A stretch of DNA of 64,000 nucleotides from Ralstonia pickettii. Its GTDB lineage: Bacteria; Pseudomonadota; Gammaproteobacteria; Burkholderiales; Burkholderiaceae. The translations under genes were made by a program, and so were the position numbers. The notes beneath the pieces are model-generated. The model made no database searches, was not told the DNA's origin, and saw nothing but the letters and a program-made list of their open reading frames with translations. This document shows, in pieces, positions 18,703 to 29,669 of the stretch (position 1 is its first letter; each line of letters starts with the position of its first letter). The stretch is from NCBI RefSeq assembly GCF_000607165.1, contig NZ_JFZG01000006.1, forward strand, positions 930,001 through 994,000, in the 5' to 3' direction.

Positions 18703-19578
18703 TCAGCGCTGGCAGGTCGGACAGTAGAAAGTGGAGCGCTGCCCCTGCACGATCTGCCGGATTGGCGTGCCGCACACTCGGCACGGCAGACCAGCGCGGT
18801 CGTACACGAAGGCTTCGAGCTGGAAGTAGCCGCTTTGTCCGTCTGACCCGACAAAGTCGCGCAGCGTGCTGCCGCCACGCGCGATGGCATCGGCCAGCGT
18901 AGCGCGAATGGCCTCGGCGAGCACCGCATAGCGTGGCCGGCTGATGCGGCCCGCCGCCGTGGTCGGCCGGATACCGGCGCGAAACAAGCTCTCCGAACAA
19001 TAGATATTGCCCACACCGACCACGATGTCGCCGGCCAACAGCGCCGACTTGATGGCAACCCGGCGCCCGCGCGTGCGGGCGAACATCCAGTCACCATCGA
19101 ACCGCGCATCGAACGGCTCGATGCCGAGATTGCGCAGCAGCGGGTGTTCGGCCAACCCGGCTTCGTCCCCAGCGTGCCAGAGCATGGCACCAAAGCGGCG
19201 CGGGTCTCGATAGCGCAGTGTGATGGATACGCCGGTTGCATCGGCGAGTTCGATATCGACGTGATCGTGTGGGCCGGGCGCCACGGGCGCCTCCAGCACG
19301 CGCAACGTCCCGGTCATGCCCAGGTGAATCAGCAGCCAGCCACCTGCGGCATCGGCGTGGCTTGCGGACTGACTTACCCCTGGCATGCATTCGATAAGCA
19401 GGTACTTACCCCGGCGCAGCAAGCGCGTGACAGTCAAGCCCGCGAGCAACTCCGGCAACGCCGGATCGATGGGCCAGCGCAAGCCGTGATGGCGCACCAC
19501 GGCGCGCACGATACGTCGCCCCGTAATATGCGGCAGCAAACCCAGGCGAGTGACCTCGACCTCCGGCAACTCAGGCAT
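18703..19578 (-). CDS. mutM: Formamidopyrimidine-DNA glycosylase
   Basis: MutM (Fpg) excises 8-oxoguanine and cleaves the resulting abasic site. The 291-residue protein begins with MPELPEVE, which holds the catalytic N-terminal proline and glutamate, and ends with the zinc finger CRVC...CPTC (about residues 263-290). Length and both motifs are typical. It is divergent from the TPR gene at 19680 and works with MutY in protection against oxidized guanine. Confidence 0.96.
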   Translation of the reverse strand: MPELPEVEVTRLGLLPHITGRRIVRAVVRHHGLRWPIDPALPELLAGLTVTRLLRRGKYLLIECMPGVSQSASHADAAGGWLLIHLGMTGTLRVLEAPVAPGPHDHVDIELADATGVSITLRYRDPRRFGAMLWHAGDEAGLAEHPLLRNLGIEPFDARFDGDWMFARTRGRRVAIKSALLAGDIVVGVGNIYCSESLFRAGIRPTTAAGRISRPRYAVLAEAIRATLADAIARGGSTLRDFVGSDGQSGYFQLEAFVYDRAGLPCRVCGTPIRQIVQGQRSTFYCPTCQR

Positions 19579-19679
19579 CGAACCTCCATCCCATGTGCTG
19601 CTCCAACCTTTTTTACGATGCGGGCGATTGTAGCGGTCAGGCTACAATGCCCCGAACCCCCATCCGGAGCTTCGAGACC

Positions 19680-21617
19680 ATGCCTCACGCCCTCTCCCGT
19701 TCGCCCGCGACGCAACGCCCGCGGCGATTCCTGCGCAGCCGAACGGCCCTTCTGGCCGCGCTGGTGGCGGGAGGGCTGACGAGCCTGCCGGCCTGGTCGT
19801 CGCAGTCGGTTGCTGGCGCCCCGCTCCTTGCCCAGGCGGCACAGGAAGGCGGTACGGGCGGTCGCGCAGCCATCCAGATTGAACGCTCGCGCCCGCGCAC
19901 CGGCCTGCCGAGCTCGGAGCGCACCGATCTGCCGCGCGTCGCGCTTACTGAAGACATCATGTACCGCGTGCTGGCATCGGAAGTGTCGCTGCAGCGTGGG
20001 CTGGTCGAGCCGGCGTACCGCACCTACCTCGCGCTCGCGCAGGACACGCGCGACCCCCGCTTTGCCCAGCGCGCCACGGAAATCGCGTTTCTGACGCGCT
20101 CCCCCGCGCAAGCGCTGACCGCCTCGCGCCTGTGGGTGGAACTGTCGCCAACGTCCATGCCGGCACGCCAGGTGCAGCAGCTCTTGCTGGTGGCGACGGG
20201 CCAGTGGTCGGAAGTCGAGCCGATGCTGCAGGCGCAGTTGAACAAGGTCTCGCCCGGCCAGCGTGCCGATGCCCTGCTGCAATTGCAGCAGCAGATGTCC
20301 AAGAGCAGCGATCCGGCGGGTGCCGTAGGCGCGCTGCAGCGCATCGCCTCGCATGACATGCAGCGCCCCGAAACGCATCTGGCCTTGGCCCGCGCGAAGG
20401 TTGCCGCCAAGGATGTTCCCGGCGCACTGACGGAACTGGACACCGCGCTCAAGCTGCGCCCCGGTTATGAAGACGCCGCCATCCTCGCTGCCGAACTGCG
20501 TGCCGACGGCGACCCCGATGCCGCCATCGCCGGCCTGCGCAGTTTCCTGAAAGCCGCGCCAGCCTCCATCGATGGCCACCTGGCGCTCGCACGCATGTAC
20601 CTCGTGCGCAATCAGCAGGACAAGGCGCGCGCTGAATTCGAAACGCTCAAGAAGATCGCGCCCAACGATGCGCGCATCACGCTTGCACTGGGCCTGCTGA
20701 ACCTGCAGCAGCGCCAGTACGATGACGCCGAGCGTTACCTGAAGGAATACGTCACGGCCACCGCCAAGTCGCCCACCCTCAGCCCCGAACCTGGCTACCA
20801 GGGCCTCGCCCAGTTGGCCGAGGAAAAACGCGACTACGCCGGCGCGCTGGGCTGGGTCGACAAGATCACCGGTTCCGCCAACGGCGACGCCGATGGCCAG
20901 ACCGCGCTGGCAGCCGGCATCAAGCGCGGCCAGTTGCTCGGCAAGCTGCGCCGCATCGACGAGGCACAACAGACCTTCGACGAGCTCGTCGCCGATTCCG
21001 AAGACGTGCCCGACGGCCCGCGCCGCCAGGCCCTGATGGACGGCATCCGCCAGGCAGAAATTGGCATGCTGATGGACGCCAAGGCTTACGGCCGCGCCCG
21101 GGCCCGCGTCAACGAGCTGCTCAAGAGCGACCCGGACAACGTCGAGTACACGTACCAACTGGCAATGCTCGAAGAGCACGACGGGCACTACGACAACATG
21201 GAAACGCTGCTGCGCAAGGTGATCGACCTGCGCCCCGGCCAAGCCATCGGCTACAACGCGCTCGGCTATTCGCTGGCCGATCGCAACGTGCGCCTGCAGG
21301 AAGCGCAGGAGCTGCTGGAGAAAGCGGTGTCGCTGGCGCCGGATGATCCCTACATCGCCGACAGCCTGGGCTGGGTCAAATACCGTCGCGGCGATCTGCC
21401 CGCTGCCACAGACATCCTGCGCAAGGCGTGGGCTGCCGCCCCGCAAGCCGAAATCGGCGCGCACCTGGGCGAAGTGCTGTGGCAATCGGGCAAGCAGGAC
21501 GACGCGCGCCAGATCTGGACCGAAGCGTCCAAGCTCGACGTGAACGACACCACGCTGCGCGACACGCTGCGCCGTTTCGGTCAGCCGGTGCCCAATGTTC
21601 CCGTGAGTGCAAATTGA
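19680..21617 (+). CDS. Tetratricopeptide repeat protein
   Basis: A 645-residue protein with an N-terminal signal or membrane segment (about residues 20-45) followed by many TPR units, for example those around [32 protein letters not shown] and [16 protein letters not shown]. Such proteins are scaffolds, often periplasmic. I chose the ATG at 19680 because GGAG lies 10 bases upstream; an ATG at 19647 is an alternative. Its stop overlaps the lolB start by one base, so the two are translationally coupled, which suggests an envelope role such as lipoprotein sorting. Confidence 0.85.
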   Translation: MPHALSRSPATQRPRRFLRSRTALLAALVAGGLTSLPAWSSQSVAGAPLLAQAAQEGGTGGRAAIQIERSRPRTGLPSSERTDLPRVALTEDIMYRVLASEVSLQRGLVEPAYRTYLALAQDTRDPRFAQRATEIAFLTRSPAQALTASRLWVELSPTSMPARQVQQLLLVATGQWSEVEPMLQAQLNKVSPGQRADALLQLQQQMSKSSDPAGAVGALQRIASHDMQRPETHLALARAKVAAKDVPGALTELDTALKLRPGYEDAAILAAELRADGDPDAAIAGLRSFLKAAPASIDGHLALARMYLVRNQQDKARAEFETLKKIAPNDARITLALGLLNLQQRQYDDAERYLKEYVTATAKSPTLSPEPGYQGLAQLAEEKRDYAGALGWVDKITGSANGDADGQTALAAGIKRGQLLGKLRRIDEAQQTFDELVADSEDVPDGPRRQALMDGIRQAEIGMLMDAKAYGRARARVNELLKSDPDNVEYTYQLAMLEEHDGHYDNMETLLRKVIDLRPGQAIGYNALGYSLADRNVRLQEAQELLEKAVSLAPDDPYIADSLGWVKYRRGDLPAATDILRKAWAAAPQAEIGAHLGEVLWQSGKQDDARQIWTEASKLDVNDTTLRDTLRRFGQPVPNVPVSAN

Positions 21618-22240
21618 TGGCGATGCGGTTCACGCGCGCGCTTGGCGCGCTGATGCTCGGCGCTGGCTGCGCGCTGTTCAGCGGCTGCGCAAGCTTGCGG
21701 CCAGCTAACGATCTCTTCGCCGACACGCAAGACGCCGATGCCTCCATCACGCGCTATCAGGGTCGCTTCTCAGCCCGTTACACGCAGAACAACGCCGAGC
21801 AAAGCGCCGTCGGCAACTTCCTCTGGCGTGAGCGCGGACCCGACGTGCAGCTTGAGCTGATGTCGCCGCTGGGCCAGACGCTGGCCATCGTCAGCCAGAG
21901 CAACCAGGGCGCCACGCTTGAGCTGCCGAACCAGCCGCCGCGCCGCGCCCCCGAAGTCGACACGCTGATGCAGGATGCGCTCGGCTTTTCGCTGCCTGTC
22001 TCCGGCCTGCGCGACTGGCTGCGCGCCCGCCCCGCTCCAGGCACACCGGCACGCGTGGCACGTGATGCGCAATCGCGCCCCGAAACCATCGAGCAGAACG
22101 GCTGGACTGTCCACTACGTCGCCTGGACTGACGACGGAAACAATTCCGACGGCGCCAAGGTCAGCATCCGCCGACTCGACCTTGATCGCCCGCAGGGCAC
22201 CAACGGACCGCTCTCGGTGCGGCTCGTGCTCGACCAGTAA
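21617..22240 (+). CDS. lolB: Outer membrane lipoprotein receptor LolB
   Basis: LolB accepts lipoproteins from LolA and inserts them into the outer membrane, and is itself a lipoprotein. The 207-residue precursor has a signal peptide with a lipobox ending at FSGC (Cys near residue 24), then the LolA/LolB-like beta sheet ([19 protein letters not shown]). The start shares its A with the TGA of the preceding TPR gene. A second ATG six bases later could also serve. ispE follows by 13 bases. Confidence 0.9.
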   Translation: MAMRFTRALGALMLGAGCALFSGCASLRPANDLFADTQDADASITRYQGRFSARYTQNNAEQSAVGNFLWRERGPDVQLELMSPLGQTLAIVSQSNQGATLELPNQPPRRAPEVDTLMQDALGFSLPVSGLRDWLRARPAPGTPARVARDAQSRPETIEQNGWTVHYVAWTDDGNNSDGAKVSIRRLDLDRPQGTNGPLSVRLVLDQ

Positions 22241-22253
22241 CGCCTCGCTCGCC

Positions 22254-23123
22254 ATGTCTTCCGTACCCGTCGAGCTGCGTGATTGCCCTGCGCCCGCCAA
22301 GCTCAACCTCTTCCTGCACGTGGTCGGCCGCCGGCCCGATGGCTACCATTTGCTGCAAACCGTCTTCCAGTTGATCGACTGGTGCGACACGCTCCATTTC
22401 ACGCGCCGCACCGACGGCCGCCTCGTGCGCATCACCGATATTCCGGGCGTGCCCGCCGATGATGACCTCGTCATCCGCGCCGCGCGTCTGCTGCAAGCGG
22501 AAACGGGCTGCACCTACGGCGTCGACATCGCCATCGAGAAACGTCTGCCGATGGGTGGTGGCATTGGCGGTGGCTCGTCCGATGCAGCCACCACGCTGCT
22601 CGCGCTCAATCGCCTCTGGGGCCTTGATCTGCCACGCACGCAACTGATGGCGATCGGTCTCAAGCTCGGCGCCGACGTGCCCTTCTTTGTGTTCGGCCAG
22701 AACGCCTTCGCAGAGGGCATCGGCGAAGAACTCACGCCCGTCACGCTGCCGCCGGCTGCCTTCGTGGTGATTCACCCACGCGTGCATGTGCCCACCCCCG
22801 CAATTTTTTCCGATGAAGGGTTGACACGCGATACGCCACTCACCATAATTACGGACTTTCCTGACCAACAAATTGTTTTCGCTTACGGTCGCAACGACCT
22901 ACAAGCGGTGGCGGAAAGGAAATACGGCGAAATCGCCCGAGCACTTGTCTGGCTGCGTCAATTCAGCCCTCTGGCAAGAATGACCGGATCCGGCGCCTGC
23001 GTGTTTGCTCCGTTCGACAACGTCGAGCATGCGCAAGCGGTAGCGGATCAGGTGCCTTCCGAATGGGAAGGTCGGTATGCGGCAGGTCTGACGCATCACC
23101 CGCTCGCAGGATTTGCTGTGTAA
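22254..23123 (+). CDS. ispE: 4-diphosphocytidyl-2-C-methyl-D-erythritol kinase
   Basis: IspE phosphorylates CDP-methylerythritol in the MEP pathway of isoprenoid synthesis. The 289-residue GHMP kinase has [21 protein letters not shown] at the N terminus, the ATP-binding [13 protein letters not shown] near residue 97, and a C-terminal TGSGACVF motif. It lies between lolB and tRNA-Gln/prs, a conserved order in beta-proteobacteria. Confidence 0.95.
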   Translation: MSSVPVELRDCPAPAKLNLFLHVVGRRPDGYHLLQTVFQLIDWCDTLHFTRRTDGRLVRITDIPGVPADDDLVIRAARLLQAETGCTYGVDIAIEKRLPMGGGIGGGSSDAATTLLALNRLWGLDLPRTQLMAIGLKLGADVPFFVFGQNAFAEGIGEELTPVTLPPAAFVVIHPRVHVPTPAIFSDEGLTRDTPLTIITDFPDQQIVFAYGRNDLQAVAERKYGEIARALVWLRQFSPLARMTGSGACVFAPFDNVEHAQAVADQVPSEWEGRYAAGLTHHPLAGFAV

Positions 23124-23173
23124 GGTTTGCAGTTATCGCCTCTGCAATGGAGGCGGTAACCAATAGGTTGTGT

Positions 23174-23250
23174 AGGGGCGTCGCCAAGCTGGTTAAGGCA
23201 CCGGATTTTGATTCCGGCATGCGTAGGTTCGAATCCTTCCGCCCCTGCCA
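23174..23250 (+). tRNA. tRNA-Gln (anticodon TTG), CCA encoded
   Basis: A full cloverleaf can be folded by eye. The acceptor stem AGGGGCG pairs perfectly with CGCCCCT, the anticodon stem CCGGA pairs with TCCGG around a seven-base loop with TTG at 23208-23210, and the T-arm contains GGTTCGAATCC. The 3' CCA (23248-23250) is encoded. It reads CAA, and CAG by wobble. It lies between ispE and prs, 83 bases before the prs start, and may be cotranscribed with it. Confidence 0.96.
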
Positions 23251-23332
23251 TTTTCTTCCTCATGTTTCCAGCAATAGCCCGGTTGGTGCTTTAACTAACC
23301 GGCGCGTCTGAAGTCGAAAAACAGGTGCCCCG

Positions 23333-24283
23333 ATGAGCAGCGAAGGCTTGATGGTTTTTACCGGCAACGCCAACCCGAAACTCGCCGAAGCTGTCGTCAA
23401 GCACCTAGGCATTCCCCTAGGCAAGGCCCTCGTCGGCCGATTCTCCGATGGTGAAGTCCAGGTTGAGATCCAGGAGAATGTGCGCGGCAAGCACGTGTTC
23501 ATCCTGCAATCCACCTGCGCCCCGACCAACGACAATCTGATGGAACTGATGGTGATGGTCGATGCGCTCAAGCGCGCGTCTGCCCGCCGCATCACGGCCG
23601 CCATCCCCTACTTCGGCTATGCCCGCCAGGACCGTCGCCCGCGTTCGGCGCGTGTGGCGATCACGGCCAAGGTCGTGGCCAACATGCTGGAAGTCGCCGG
23701 CGTCGAGCGCGTGCTGACGATGGACCTCCACGCTGACCAAATTCAAGGCTTCTTCGATATCCCGGTCGACAACATCTACGCGTCGCCGATCCTGCTCGAA
23801 GACCTGCGCAAGAAGAACTACGAAGACCTGCTGGTGGTGTCGCCTGACGTCGGTGGCGTGGTGCGCGCACGTGCACTCGCCAAGCAACTCGGCGTGGATC
23901 TGGCGATCATCGACAAGCGTCGCCCGAAGGCCAACGTCGCTGAGGTGATGAACATCATCGGTGAAGTCGACGGCCGCAACTGCGTGATCATGGACGACAT
24001 GATCGATACCGGCGGCACGCTGTGCAAGGCCGCGCAGGTCCTCAAGGAGCGCGGCGCCAAGCAAGTGTTTTCGTATTGCACGCATCCGGTGCTGTCGGGT
24101 GGCGCAGCTGCCCGCATCGCAGACTCGGCGCTCGACGAAGTGGTCGTGACCGATACCATTCCGCTGCGCGAAGACGCCATCAAGTGCGGCAAGATCCGCC
24201 AGCTCTCGACGGCGCCGCTGCTGGCCGAAACCTTCACCCGCATCGTGCGCGGTGACTCGATCATGTCGCTGTTTGCGGAATGA
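23333..24283 (+). CDS. prs: Ribose-phosphate pyrophosphokinase
   Basis: Prs makes PRPP from ribose 5-phosphate and ATP for nucleotide, His and Trp synthesis. The 316-residue protein has two Rossmann-like halves, the flexible-loop region [16 protein letters not shown], the catalytic [11 protein letters not shown] segment and the PRPP loop DDMIDTGGT near residue 222. Length is standard for class I enzymes. It follows tRNA-Gln and precedes rplY. Confidence 0.96.
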   Translation: MSSEGLMVFTGNANPKLAEAVVKHLGIPLGKALVGRFSDGEVQVEIQENVRGKHVFILQSTCAPTNDNLMELMVMVDALKRASARRITAAIPYFGYARQDRRPRSARVAITAKVVANMLEVAGVERVLTMDLHADQIQGFFDIPVDNIYASPILLEDLRKKNYEDLLVVSPDVGGVVRARALAKQLGVDLAIIDKRRPKANVAEVMNIIGEVDGRNCVIMDDMIDTGGTLCKAAQVLKERGAKQVFSYCTHPVLSGGAAARIADSALDEVVVTDTIPLREDAIKCGKIRQLSTAPLLAETFTRIVRGDSIMSLFAE

Positions 24284-24307
24284 TTCAGCACCCGAGCGGC
24301 TTACTGT

Positions 24308-24313
24308 TATAAT
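24308..24313 (+). promoter_or_regulatory. Possible -10 element for rplY
   Basis: TATAAT occurs 25 bases after the prs stop and 123 bases before rplY. The -35 region at the expected distance is poor. If used, it would give a leader of about 115 bases containing the hairpins listed next. Confidence 0.4.
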
Positions 24314-24326
24314 TCAAGGCTTTACT

Positions 24327-24421
24327 GCAGAAAACGTCGACTAGACGGCACTTCTGCGGTGTCTGCGGGGCGCAATATGGCGCCCCGTTCACCAGACGGC
24401 TTGGTCGCGAGTCGTCTTTTT
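24327..24421 (+). promoter_or_regulatory. Structured leader with terminator-like hairpin before rplY
   Basis: Three hairpins can be drawn: GCAGAA/TTCTGC (24327-24357) enclosing CGTC/GACG; GGGGCGC/GCGCCCC around AATATG (24367-24386); and AGACGGC/GTCGTCT (24394-24417, one G-U pair) followed directly by a T-run. The last looks like an intrinsic terminator and lies only about 10 bases before the GGAG of rplY. AGACGGC also occurs at 24343-24349, so the 3' arm has a competing partner. This suggests an attenuated ribosomal-protein leader. Function is inferred. Confidence 0.5.
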
Positions 24422-24435
24422 CGTTTGGAGCAATC

Positions 24436-25059
24436 ATGAAAGTTGTCGCTTTCGAGCGTAGCGTTCAGGGCACTGGTGCGAGCCGCCGCCTGCGCAATTC
24501 CGGCAAGACGCCGGCCATCATTTACGGCGCTGGCGCCGAGCCGAAGCTGATCGAACTCGATCACAACGCGCTGTACCACGCGCTGAAGAAGGAAGCCTTC
24601 CACTCGTCGATCCTCGACATCGAAGTGGCTGGCAAGGTGGAAAAGGCGCTGCTGCGTGACTTCCAACTGCACCCGTTCAAGCAACTGGTTCTGCACGTCG
24701 ACTTCCAGCGCGTGTCGGCCAAGGAAAAGATCCACGTCAAGGTGCCCCTGCACTTCATGAATCAGGAAACTGCTCCTGGCGTGAAGCTGGGCCACGGTAT
24801 CGTGAACCACATCCTGAACGACGTTGAAGTGTCGTGCCTGCCGGCCGACCTGCCCGAGTTCATCGAAGTGGATCTGGGTACGCTGGAAATCGGCCAGACC
24901 CTGCACATCGCTGACCTGAAGCTGCCGAAGGGCGTGACCATCCTCACCCACGGTGGCGATGAGAACCCGGCTGTTGCCAACATCAGCGTGCCGGCTGGCG
25001 AGAAGTCCGCTGCCGCCGAAGAAGGCGCTGCTGCAGGCGAAGACAAGCCGGCAGCCTAA
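24436..25059 (+). CDS. rplY: 50S ribosomal protein L25/general stress protein Ctc
   Basis: L25 binds 5S rRNA in the large subunit. This 207-residue form is the long Ctc/TL5 type: an N-terminal L25 domain (residues 1-90, with [16 protein letters not shown]) plus a C-terminal beta domain (about 100-185), ending in an Ala/Glu-rich tail. TTTGGAG lies 6 bases before the start. It lies between prs and pth, as usual in this group. The leader may be regulatory. Confidence 0.94.
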   Translation: MKVVAFERSVQGTGASRRLRNSGKTPAIIYGAGAEPKLIELDHNALYHALKKEAFHSSILDIEVAGKVEKALLRDFQLHPFKQLVLHVDFQRVSAKEKIHVKVPLHFMNQETAPGVKLGHGIVNHILNDVEVSCLPADLPEFIEVDLGTLEIGQTLHIADLKLPKGVTILTHGGDENPAVANISVPAGEKSAAAEEGAAAGEDKPAA

Positions 25060-25069
25060 GTTGCCGCAC

Positions 25070-25127
25070 CTCGCACTTCGGTGCGAGCGAAAGAAGCCCG
25101 CCGAGCCTGTCTCGCCGGGCTTTTTTT
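25070..25127 (+). terminator. Hairpin and intrinsic terminator after rplY
   Basis: A CTCGCAC-TTCG-GTGCGAG tetraloop hairpin (25070-25087) is followed by a second stem, AAGCCCGCCGAG with CTCGCCGGGCTT (one mismatch, 25094-25122), and then a run of T to 25127. Confidence 0.85.
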
Positions 25128-25228
25128 CTGCCTGAGCGGCGCGCGCCGCACAGCCTCCAGGCTGCGGAAAGCAGCTATGCTTGTACGATCAAGGGGCGCT
25201 TCCTGCACCTCAACCTGATACGAATCGC

Positions 25229-25831
25229 ATGATCAAACTCATCGTCGGCCTCGGCAATCCGGGGGCCGAATATGCGGCGACGCGACACAACGCCGGCTTC
25301 TGGCTGGTCGACCAACTCGCGCGCATGGGCAACGTGACGCTGCGCAACGAGACGCGCTTTCACGGCTATGCAGCGCGCGCCAACCTTTGGGGCAACGAGG
25401 TGTGGCTGCTGCAGCCGCAAACCTTCATGAACCGCTCCGGCCTGGCCACCGTGGCGCTGGCCCGCTTCTACAAAGTGATGCCCGATGAAATCCTGGTCGT
25501 GCATGACGAACTGGATTTGCCGCCCGGCGCTGTCAAGCTCAAGCTCGGTGGCGGTTCGGGTGGCCATAACGGCTTGAAGGACATTGCGGCACATCTGACC
25601 ACGCAACAGTTCTGGCGGCTGCGGCTGGGCATCGGCCACCCGCGCAACCTGTTGCCACCGGGCACGGCAGCGTCCGGTCAGCATGACGTTGCCAACTTCG
25701 TGCTCAAGGCGCCTCGCAAGGAAGAGCAGGACCTAATCGATCGCGCCATCGATCAGAGCCTGGATGCGCTGCCCGAGCTGATTGCCGGCAACGCCGAGAA
25801 AGCCATGATGCGCCTGCACACCGCACGCTGA
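25229..25831 (+). CDS. pth: Peptidyl-tRNA hydrolase
   Basis: Pth releases tRNA from peptidyl-tRNA dropped by ribosomes. The 200-residue protein has [17 protein letters not shown] with the catalytic His near residue 20, the FMNRSG segment, and HDELDLPPG...[10 protein letters not shown] in the active-site crevice. The ATG at 25229 gives the family length; the frame back to 25181 is not conserved. Confidence 0.95.
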   Translation: MIKLIVGLGNPGAEYAATRHNAGFWLVDQLARMGNVTLRNETRFHGYAARANLWGNEVWLLQPQTFMNRSGLATVALARFYKVMPDEILVVHDELDLPPGAVKLKLGGGSGGHNGLKDIAAHLTTQQFWRLRLGIGHPRNLLPPGTAASGQHDVANFVLKAPRKEEQDLIDRAIDQSLDALPELIAGNAEKAMMRLHTAR

Positions 25832-25855
25832 TCCGCCAACACCGAGGACACCGCC

Positions 25856-26503
25856 ATGACACGGTTCGCCATACTGACCTCACGCGCCGCCGTGCTGGCG
25901 GGTCTGGCGCTCGGCCTGGCGGCTAGTCTGCCGGCGCAAGCGCAGGTGTATCGCTGCAGCGAAAACGGCCAGACGACCTATTCTGACCACCCCTGCGGTA
26001 CGCGCGCGCAGCCCGTGCCGATGATCGACAACACGCCCAGCGCCGCCGATCAAAAGGCTGCCCGCGAACGCGCTAGCGCCGAAGCCGCCGAAGTGCAGCA
26101 GATGGAATCGGCACGCCGAAAAGCGCAGGCAGCGGAAGATGCCCGCCAAGCCCAGATGGCCGCACAGGCTGCCGAACAGGCGCGCCGCGAGCAACGACAG
26201 AAAGTGGTGGTTGCGCAGGAAGGCGTTCGCTACTGCCATCGCGTCTACGTGGGGCCGTTGCCGTACCCGGCGCCATACCCGCAACCCTATCCGACGCCGA
26301 TGCCGGTGATCCGCCAACCTCCCGCGCCGGCTGCTGGCGCGCTACGCCAACCTGGCAATGGCCCGAAGCCGTTCGCGCAAGCACCGTTGGCGCCCACACC
26401 CATCGTGCCGCGCCCACTGCATCCGCATTACCCGCATTACCGCATCGTCTGCGAACCGGGCTATGCGTACGAAGGGCCGGAAGATCTGCTGCCGATCCAG
26501 TAA
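25856..26503 (+). CDS. DUF4124 domain-containing exported protein
   Basis: A 215-residue protein with a signal peptide (cleavage near PAQAQ-VY, residue 30), an N-terminal DUF4124 module (VYRCSENGQTTYSDHPCG) with two cysteines, an Ala/Glu/Gln-rich probable coiled coil (about 60-115), and a Pro-rich tail with Pro-Tyr/His repeats. DUF4124 proteins are periplasmic and of unknown function. It follows pth by 24 bases and ends at a clear terminator. Confidence 0.8.
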   Translation: MTRFAILTSRAAVLAGLALGLAASLPAQAQVYRCSENGQTTYSDHPCGTRAQPVPMIDNTPSAADQKAARERASAEAAEVQQMESARRKAQAAEDARQAQMAAQAAEQARREQRQKVVVAQEGVRYCHRVYVGPLPYPAPYPQPYPTPMPVIRQPPAPAAGALRQPGNGPKPFAQAPLAPTPIVPRPLHPHYPHYRIVCEPGYAYEGPEDLLPIQ

Positions 26504-26535
26504 ACGTAATTGCCCACGAACGGTAGGTACCAATG

Positions 26536-26565
26536 AAAAGAGACGGCCAAAGCCGTCTCTTTTTT
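26536..26565. terminator. Bidirectional intrinsic terminator
   Basis: A perfect 12-bp stem, AAAAGAGACGGC with GCCGTCTCTTTT, surrounds a four-base loop and has A/T tracts on both sides. It serves the DUF4124 gene on the plus strand and the ferredoxin gene on the minus strand, which converge here. Confidence 0.92.
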
Positions 26566-26571
26566 GTGTGC

Positions 26572-26880
<309 letters not shown>

Positions 26881-26885
26881 TCATT

Positions 26886-28237
<1,352 letters not shown>

Positions 28238-28265
28238 GGGCGCGATTGTAGTGCCAGCGCAAACA

Positions 28266-28295
28266 AAAACCGGCGGGAGATGCCGCCGGTTTTTC
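28266..28295 (-). terminator. Intrinsic terminator after the M16 peptidase pair
   Basis: AAAACCGGCGG pairs perfectly with CCGCCGGTTTT around a six-base loop. On the minus strand it lies 20 bases after the stop of the second M16 gene and is followed by T-rich sequence. Confidence 0.88.
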
Positions 28296-28313
28296 GGATT
28301 CAGCCGCCGTGCG

Positions 28314-29669
28314 TCAGTTCGCAGCGACTTTCCCCGGACCGCCCACCACGATCGTCGCCATGGTCTGCGGTTGCAGCGCGTGCTGGAATGCCGCACGCAC
28401 CTGGTCACGCGTGACAGCCGCGATGCGCTGCGTCCACGTGTCCAAGTAGTCGAGCGGCAGGTTGTACCAGCCGATGTTGGCCACGTTGTCCAGCAGCTTG
28501 CGGTTGCTGTCCAGGCGTAGTGGGAAACCGTTGACGAGGTTGTCCTTGGCGGCCTTCAGTTCCGCGTCGGTCGGGCCATCGGCGACGAACTTGGCAACGG
28601 TGTCACGCACGACGCCCAACGCTTCTTCGGTCTGGTCCTTGCGCGTCTGCAGCGCCAACTCGAACGGACCGGGCTGCGCGGCGGGCGCAAAGTAGCTGCC
28701 GATGCTGTACGTCAGGCCGCGCTTCTCGCGCACTTCGTTGGTCAGGCGCGCACTGAAACCGCCACCACCGAGCACGTAATTACCGACCAGCAGCGGAAAA
28801 TAATCCTTATCGCCGCGCGCAATGCCCGGTTGCCCGAGGATGATGGTCGCCTGCTGCGCCGGATGCGGAATGCGGATCGTCTCCGCCTTCGCCAGTGGCA
28901 TCTTCACGTCGGGCAGCGCCGGCGGCGTGGCGCCGTCAGCGGGCAGGCCGCGCGTGATCTGCTCGGCGATGGCCTCGGCTTCCTTACGGCTGATCGCACC
29001 GATCAGCGTCACCACTGCGCGCTTGGCCGTGTAGTTGGCCTGGTAGTAGCCCACGATGTCGTCACGCGTGATGCTCTCCACCGTTTCCGGCGAAGCGGTC
29101 TGCCCGTACGGATGCGTGCCGTAGATGGCCTTGCCGAACGCGCGCTCGGCCAGCACCGACGGCTTGGTCAGCGATTCGCGGATGGCCGCCACAAGGCGCT
29201 GCTTGTCCCGCGCGAGCACGGCGTCGGGGAAGGTCGGCGCCGAGATGATCTGCGTCATCAGCGCGATGGCCGGGCCTCGCTCGTTCGGGTCGGACAGCGT
29301 GCGCAGACGCAGGCTTGTGCGATCGCCGCCCGCACCGCCACCAAAGCTCGCACCCACATCGGCAAACGCATCGGCAATTGCCGCTTCATCGCGCGCGGGT
29401 GCGTTGCCCTGCGCGGCGACGCCCTTGTCGAGCATGCCGGCCGTCAGCGAGGCGAGGCCAACCTTCGCCGCTGGCTCGTAGCGCGAACCCGCATCCACGT
29501 CGAGATTGATGTCGAGCATCGGGATCGACGGGCTCGGCACGAAAAACACGCGCGCGCCGGTCGGGGCCGTCCAGTGTTCGATGGGCAGCGCGGCCAGAGC
29601 ACTCTGCGCCGCCGCGGCAACAATGGCGACCAGCGCCGTCTTCAGGGTCAGAGACATGGCGCGCATCAA
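28314..29669 (-). CDS. M16-family peptidase-like protein, non-catalytic subunit
   Basis: A 451-residue exported protein with a signal peptide (about residues 1-26) and the two-lobed M16 fold. The zinc motif HxxEH is absent: the corresponding stretch reads VGLASLTAGMLDKG. In two-gene M16 systems one partner carries the zinc site and the other contributes an R/Y substrate-binding pair, and this looks like the second kind. Its ATG overlaps the TGA of the upstream catalytic gene (ATGA at 29666-29669), so they are coupled and likely form a heterodimer in the periplasm. Confidence 0.88.
   Translation of the reverse strand: MMRAMSLTLKTALVAIVAAAAQSALAALPIEHWTAPTGARVFFVPSPSIPMLDINLDVDAGSRYEPAAKVGLASLTAGMLDKGVAAQGNAPARDEAAIADAFADVGASFGGGAGGDRTSLRLRTLSDPNERGPAIALMTQIISAPTFPDAVLARDKQRLVAAIRESLTKPSVLAERAFGKAIYGTHPYGQTASPETVESITRDDIVGYYQANYTAKRAVVTLIGAISRKEAEAIAEQITRGLPADGATPPALPDVKMPLAKAETIRIPHPAQQATIILGQPGIARGDKDYFPLLVGNYVLGGGGFSARLTNEVREKRGLTYSIGSYFAPAAQPGPFELALQTRKDQTEEALGVVRDTVAKFVADGPTDAELKAAKDNLVNGFPLRLDSNRKLLDNVANIGWYNLPLDYLDTWTQRIAAVTRDQVRAAFQHALQPQTMATIVVGGPGKVAAN

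Noticed and set aside
19434-21485. Minus-strand 683-codon open frame
   Set aside because: It is antisense to the TPR gene and overlaps mutM in another frame; no recognizable domain.
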